Shown here: in pieces, positions 60,750 to 64,000 of the stretch
Position numbering within the stretch: position 1 is the first letter of the stretch
How the letters are laid out: each line of letters begins with the position of its first letter
From: JAUPTX01 sp964652835
Lineage (GTDB): Bacteria; Patescibacteriota; Minisyncoccia; Phycocordibacterales; CSBR16-119
NCBI GenBank assembly: GCA_964652835.1
Contig: CAZZCB010000001.1
Location: 1-64,000, forward strand
Reading direction: 5' to 3'
Length of the DNA stretch: 64,000 nucleotides
Position numbers and translations under genes: made by a program
The notes under the pieces: generated by a model
Database searches by the model: none
What the model was told of the DNA's origin: nothing
The model's input: only the letters and a program-made list of their open reading frames with translations

Positions 60750-60786
60750 GAAAATATTTTACCACGCTTTAGAAAAAACGAAATGA

Positions 60787-60812
60787 AAAAGGCCCGCACA
60801 AGTACGGGCCTT
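60787..60812 (-). terminator. Terminator of the 60830-61528 gene
   Basis: AAGGCCCGTACTTGTGCGGGCCTT stem-loop on the minus strand, followed by TTTCATTTCG. Confidence 0.85.
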
Positions 60813-60829
60813 CGTCGCAGAACTTCTCC

Positions 60830-61528
60830 TTAGAAGTTTACGGCTGCTTGGAAAGCAAGCGCTTGGCGACGGTAGTCGCCGAGACCCTGACTTTCCAGCA
60901 AATTGTTCATCGCCTGATCCCAGGCATAGGTTACGCCGAGTGAGTAACGCTCACAGGTGAAGTAACTGATCTGTGCATACTGACCCTGGGCAATGGAAGA
61001 TATTCCAATACGACCTTCGAAGCTCTTGAATCGAGCTCCAACATGTTGGTCATAGAAGATACCTCGACCACCAACCTCAGCGTGCACGCCGGCGAACATC
61101 GACAGGTTGTCATCGCAGGAGCGGAATTCCGCACGAGCGATGATCGTTCCACCGATAGCTCCGTGACCACGGTACTGGAAGGTTGGCCCAACAGCAAACT
61201 CGATAAGACGATGATTGCCTTGGACTCGACCTTTCACAAGCGGGCTCACAGAGCTCACTGCGGTATTGTACCGCGAGTAGTTCTGGGCACTGCCTCCAAC
61301 GAAGAAGCTTTCCTTCTTACTCAGCGAGAAGAAGGCTTCTCCACCAATATGGTGGAACTGGTTGCCCAGCTCCGGAGTGGAAACCTCCCCGAAATCCGGG
61401 ATGGTGTAGTCGCCCATCAACACGGACGCTTGTCCGTGATAGGACTGGGCGTTAACAACGCCAACACACACAGAGGTCACCAGCATGATAACCAGAGCGA
61501 TGAGGTGAAAATTGATCTTGTTTTTCAT
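60830..61528 (-). CDS. Outer-membrane-beta-barrel-like protein, Bacteroidota-like
   Basis: 232 residues from the ATG at 61528. The signal peptide ends VVNAQ. The mature part consists of alternating-residue beta strands with Tyr/Phe/Gly (FHHIGGEAFFSLSKKESFFV, LIEFAVGPTFQYRGHGAIGG, FAGVHAEVGGRGIFYDQHVG, YSLGVTYAWDQAM) and ends AFQAAVNF, with the C-terminal Phe typical of outer-membrane barrels. It is GC-richer than its neighbours, monocistronic, with a strong promoter (61589-61617) and its own terminator, directly beside tRNA-Val. A Patescibacterium should have no conventional outer membrane to receive such a barrel. Alternative: a secreted beta-rich protein. Confidence 0.7.
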   Translation of the reverse strand: MKNKINFHLIALVIMLVTSVCVGVVNAQSYHGQASVLMGDYTIPDFGEVSTPELGNQFHHIGGEAFFSLSKKESFFVGGSAQNYSRYNTAVSSVSPLVKGRVQGNHRLIEFAVGPTFQYRGHGAIGGTIIARAEFRSCDDNLSMFAGVHAEVGGRGIFYDQHVGARFKSFEGRIGISSIAQGQYAQISYFTCERYSLGVTYAWDQAMNNLLESQGLGDYRRQALAFQAAVNF

Positions 61529-61588
61529 GGGAAAGGGCTGTGTTTTACCTGGTTTTACGCAGGTTGGTTGGTTTCTAGGTTCTTGTAT

Positions 61589-61617
61589 ATAATAGCATAA
61601 ATAGATTATTTTGTCAA
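61589..61617 (-). promoter_or_regulatory. Promoter of the 60830-61528 gene
   Basis: TTGACA (61612-61617), 17-base spacer and TATTAT (61589-61594) with extended TGC; among the strongest promoters in the window by eye. The leader of about 54 bases has repeated AACC and no Shine-Dalgarno site. Confidence 0.75.
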
Positions 61618-61636
61618 GTATATTTAGACAAGGAAA

Positions 61637-61667
61637 AAGGCCCATCTACATTGCGTAAACGGGCCTT
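61637..61667 (-). terminator. Terminator of the tRNA-Val gene
   Basis: AAGGCCC / GGGCCTT arms with a 17-base loop region on the minus strand, followed by TTTCC. Its outer sequence (AAGGCCCGT...GGGCCTTTTTC) resembles that at 60787-60812. Confidence 0.65.
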
Positions 61668-61670
61668 CGT

Positions 61671-61742
61671 GCTGGGGGCAGGACTCGAACCTGCGACCTT
61701 GTGCTTGTGATACACATGCTCTACCATCTGAGCTACCCCTGC
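61671..61742 (-). tRNA. tRNA-Val (CAC)
   Basis: A 72-base cloverleaf on the minus strand. D arm GCTC/GAGC, anticodon stem TGTGT/GCACA with loop ATCACAA (anticodon CAC, reading GUG), and T arm GCAGG-TTCGAGT-CCTGC. The acceptor GCAGGGG pairs with CCCCAGC with one mismatch (third pair). CCA is not encoded. Valine identity follows from the anticodon. Confidence 0.92.
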
Positions 61743-61824
61743 ATTTATCTCTGAACCCCTAAGGGCTTGATGGTCTTAAAAGAACTTACCTGGAATATAT
61801 TACTCAGGTATAAAAAATTGTCAA

Positions 61825-61862
61825 CGTAAAAGCCCGGCGCCTCTGGCGCCGGGCTTTTACGT
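61825..61862 (-). terminator. Terminator of pnp
   Basis: CGTAAAAGCCCGGCGCC / GGCGCCGGGCTTTTACG with a TCT loop. Confidence 0.93.
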
Positions 61863-61891
61863 TTTAAGCTCCACGTTCTACGTTTCACTTT

Positions 61892-63994
61892 CTACCCTTT
61901 CGGATTCTTCACGAAATCCTTATCAGCTTCTTTAATAGAAAGTCCTAATTTACCCATTTCATTTTTGATAATTTTAACTGGAACTATTTGTCCAAGCTTT
62001 AGAACTTCTTCTACTTTCTCCACCCGGAAAGGCGCTATTTCAGAAATGTGAATCATCCCCTCTTGTCCGTTCATCATTTTTGCAAAAGCTCCAAAATCTT
62101 TTATTCCGCTAATCTCAGCACTTGAAGTATCTCCAACTTTCCATTCGTAAGTCATATTTTCGATTATCTTTTTCGCTTCGTCAGCTCCACCATCTTTTCC
62201 TGTGATAAACACAGTTCCGTCATCCTCTATCGTGATCTCTGTTTTTGTTTTGTCTCTGATTTCGTTTATTGTTTTTCCTCCAGAACCTATTACCATTCCG
62301 ATTTTATCTGGAGATATTTTTGTCACTACTATTTTCGGCGCAAAAGGTGAAATATCTTTTCTAGGTTCTGCAATAGCTTCTTTAATAGTTTGAATAATTT
62401 TATTTCTAGCAGACAAACTTTGTGTCATAGCTTCTGATAGAATTTTCCGAGAAACTCCATCTACTTTTACATCGAGTTGTATTGCAGTCAGTCCGTTTTC
62501 TGTTCCAGCAACTTTAAAATCCATATCTCCGTAGTGATCTTCTGGGCCTTGAATATCTGTTAGGATTTTATAATTATTTTCATCTTTATACATCAGACCC
62601 ATAGCAATACCTGCTACGGGAGCTTTGATCGGCACACCACCGTCCATCAGCGCAAGAGACGATGCGCAGATAGAAGCTTGAGAAGTCGAACCGTTTGAAG
62701 CCATCGCCTCAGAAACAAGTCTTATCGTATACGGGAATTCTAGCTTGCTCGGCAGAACCACTTCCAAGGCTTTTTCAGCTAAAGCTCCGTGACCAACCTC
62801 TCTTCTGTTGACAAACCCAGCTCTGCCCATCTCTCCAACAGAAAAAGGTGGGAAGTTGTAGTGGTGCATAAACTGTTTGTTTTCTTCGTTCTCCATACCG
62901 TCTATAAGCTGAGCGTCTTCTGGTCCACCGAGCGTTAGCGCTGTGAAAATATGAGTTTCTCCTCGGTAGAAGATACCAGAGCCGTGAAGAACTTTTGAAA
63001 ATCCTCCGGCCTGAGCGTAGAGTCCGCGCACCTCATCCATCGCACGTCCATCCGCTCTGACATTGTTTTCTACGGCCTCTTTATGGAGAAGTGCGTCGAG
63101 CTGACCTTCAAAAAAATCTAGCTCTTTTTTAAAGCCAGCACTCTCTGGGAAATTTGTCTTGAGTAATTCTTTCCAAACCTTTTTTAGGCTTTCCATTTTT
63201 TCTTTTCCAGGGACTCCTGTCACTGCGTGATCTTTTAAAACAGGTCTTATTTTTTCTTCAAACAAAGAGAGGGCCTCGTTAGATATTTTTTCTTCTTCTA
63301 AAACTTTCTTTTCTTTACCGATTTCTTTTCGGATTTCATTTTGCCAGTTTTCAAGTTTTTTAATTTCTACTTCTGCTTTTCCTAGAGCATCAGCGATAAT
63401 ATTTTCTGGGATTTGGTAAGCCACAGCTTCTATCATATTTATCTTGTCTTCTTTTCCGCAAACAATAAGATCGTATTCAAAACCTTCTCCTCTGCTTTTC
63501 AGTGATGGATTAAAAATAGATTCACCGTTTCTCTCTATTAAACGCACTGCACCGATTGGACCAGCCCAAGGTATCTCAGAAGTATGAAGAGCTAGTGAAG
63601 CTCCATTCACCGCCAATATTCCTGGATCAATAGATTCGTCCATTGCGAGCACTGTCGCAATAATCTGCACACCGTATTCCATTTGCTGGTTAAAAAGAGG
63701 GCGAAGAGTTCTGTCGATAACTCTTCCCGCGAGAACAGCTTCATCTGTCGGCTTACCTTCTCTTTTCATAAAACGTCCGCCGCCGATTTTTCCTGACGCG
63801 TAGAACTTTTCGATATAGTCTACTGTTAAGTTAAACCAGTCGGTCTGACTTTTTTCTTTTGACATCACGGCTGTAACGAGAACTCTCGTTTCGCCACAAG
63901 ACATAATCACAGAGTTTGCTTGATCTACTAAATCAGAAAAAATAGCTGTTACCTCTTTTCCTCCTACTTCTAAAGTATATTTCTTTTCTTTCAT
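61892..63994 (-). CDS. pnp: Polyribonucleotide nucleotidyltransferase (PNPase)
   Basis: 700 residues, full length. First RNase PH domain with ADQANSVIMSCGETRVLVTA-like start and GRFMKREGKPTDEAVLAGRV; a helical linker; second catalytic RNase PH domain (~310-540) with GVPIKAPVAGIAMGLMYKDE and GDMDFKVAGTENGLTAIQLD. A KH domain (VIGSGGKTINEIRDKT, ~555) and a C-terminal S1 domain (AEISGIKDFGAFAKMMNGQE) follow. It degrades RNA 3'-5' with phosphate. Its promoter lies at or beyond the window edge; tRNA-Val follows after a terminator. Confidence 0.95.
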   Translation of the reverse strand: MKEKKYTLEVGGKEVTAIFSDLVDQANSVIMSCGETRVLVTAVMSKEKSQTDWFNLTVDYIEKFYASGKIGGGRFMKREGKPTDEAVLAGRVIDRTLRPLFNQQMEYGVQIIATVLAMDESIDPGILAVNGASLALHTSEIPWAGPIGAVRLIERNGESIFNPSLKSRGEGFEYDLIVCGKEDKINMIEAVAYQIPENIIADALGKAEVEIKKLENWQNEIRKEIGKEKKVLEEEKISNEALSLFEEKIRPVLKDHAVTGVPGKEKMESLKKVWKELLKTNFPESAGFKKELDFFEGQLDALLHKEAVENNVRADGRAMDEVRGLYAQAGGFSKVLHGSGIFYRGETHIFTALTLGGPEDAQLIDGMENEENKQFMHHYNFPPFSVGEMGRAGFVNRREVGHGALAEKALEVVLPSKLEFPYTIRLVSEAMASNGSTSQASICASSLALMDGGVPIKAPVAGIAMGLMYKDENNYKILTDIQGPEDHYGDMDFKVAGTENGLTAIQLDVKVDGVSRKILSEAMTQSLSARNKIIQTIKEAIAEPRKDISPFAPKIVVTKISPDKIGMVIGSGGKTINEIRDKTKTEITIEDDGTVFITGKDGGADEAKKIIENMTYEWKVGDTSSAEISGIKDFGAFAKMMNGQEGMIHISEIAPFRVEKVEEVLKLGQIVPVKIIKNEMGKLGLSIKEADKDFVKNPKG

Positions 63995-64000
63995 TTTAAT

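Noticed and set aside
939..61528. Contig chimerism as the simple explanation for the foreign-looking genes
   Set aside because: Seven separate small units lie between intact native genes, which would need many independent misassemblies; not excluded without read data.

Overview
The window looks like a chromosome segment of a Patescibacteria (Candidate Phyla Radiation) bacterium, probably of the Parcubacteria group. The evidence is an AT-rich backbone, small single-copy housekeeping genes (bL28, RecJ, RNase HI, PGK, TPI, NusA, PPase, trigger factor, ClpP, RsmA, UvrD/PcrA, ComM, PNPase), and large secreted proteins with GWxNF-type and CTDPxAxNYNP-type repeats. A relaxase-less type IV secretion-like locus (VirB4, PrgI, VirB6/TrbL-like, pilin-like) and a ComEC split into two genes also fit. 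Stop codons read as the standard code.

Layout. Positions 1-8520 hold secreted or surface proteins: a partial GWxNF repeat protein, a YadA-head/S74 protein and two beta-helix proteins. Positions 8538-15333 hold an M50 protease, bL28, both halves of ComEC, RNase HI, RecJ and a HIT protein. Positions 15386-19644 mix two native anchored proteins with three foreign-looking secreted proteins. Positions 19724-27838 hold pgk, tpiA, a giant Gly-rich protein, a GWxNF protein and two small membrane-anchored proteins. Positions 28049-33819 hold nusA, ppa, a coiled-coil protein, tig, a structured intergenic region and clpP. Positions 33859-48355 are a minus-strand T4SS-like envelope machine, followed by rsmA and uvrD/pcrA, a 1,693-residue protein, a LysM-M23 peptidase, comM, a TraR/DksA-like protein, tRNA-Val(CAC) and pnp.

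Two layers of unusual signal lie over this backbone. First, seven single-gene units (about 939-1976, 12757-13026, 15386-15793, 16620-17600, 17763-18749, 32534-33040, 60830-61528) are visibly GC-richer and sit between native genes. Each has its own promoter-like sequence and hairpin terminator and lacks a Shine-Dalgarno site. Several products carry Bacteroidota envelope signatures: type IX secretion C-terminal sorting domains, signal peptides ending in AQ, and an outer-membrane-barrel-like protein. A Patescibacterium is not expected to have type IX secretion or a conventional outer membrane.

Second, expression signals are distinctive. At least fifteen genes have a -10 box only 6-7 bases before the ATG, as expected for leaderless mRNAs. 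In contrast, the HIT gene and pgk share a long, structured, nearly identical leader (25/27 and 59/62 identical bases in two blocks) whose ends pair with each other and run up to the start codon. nusA has a terminator-like hairpin just after its promoter. ComEC, ComM and the T4SS-like locus together suggest DNA uptake or surface contact, which may be relevant to how the foreign units arrived; that link is inference.
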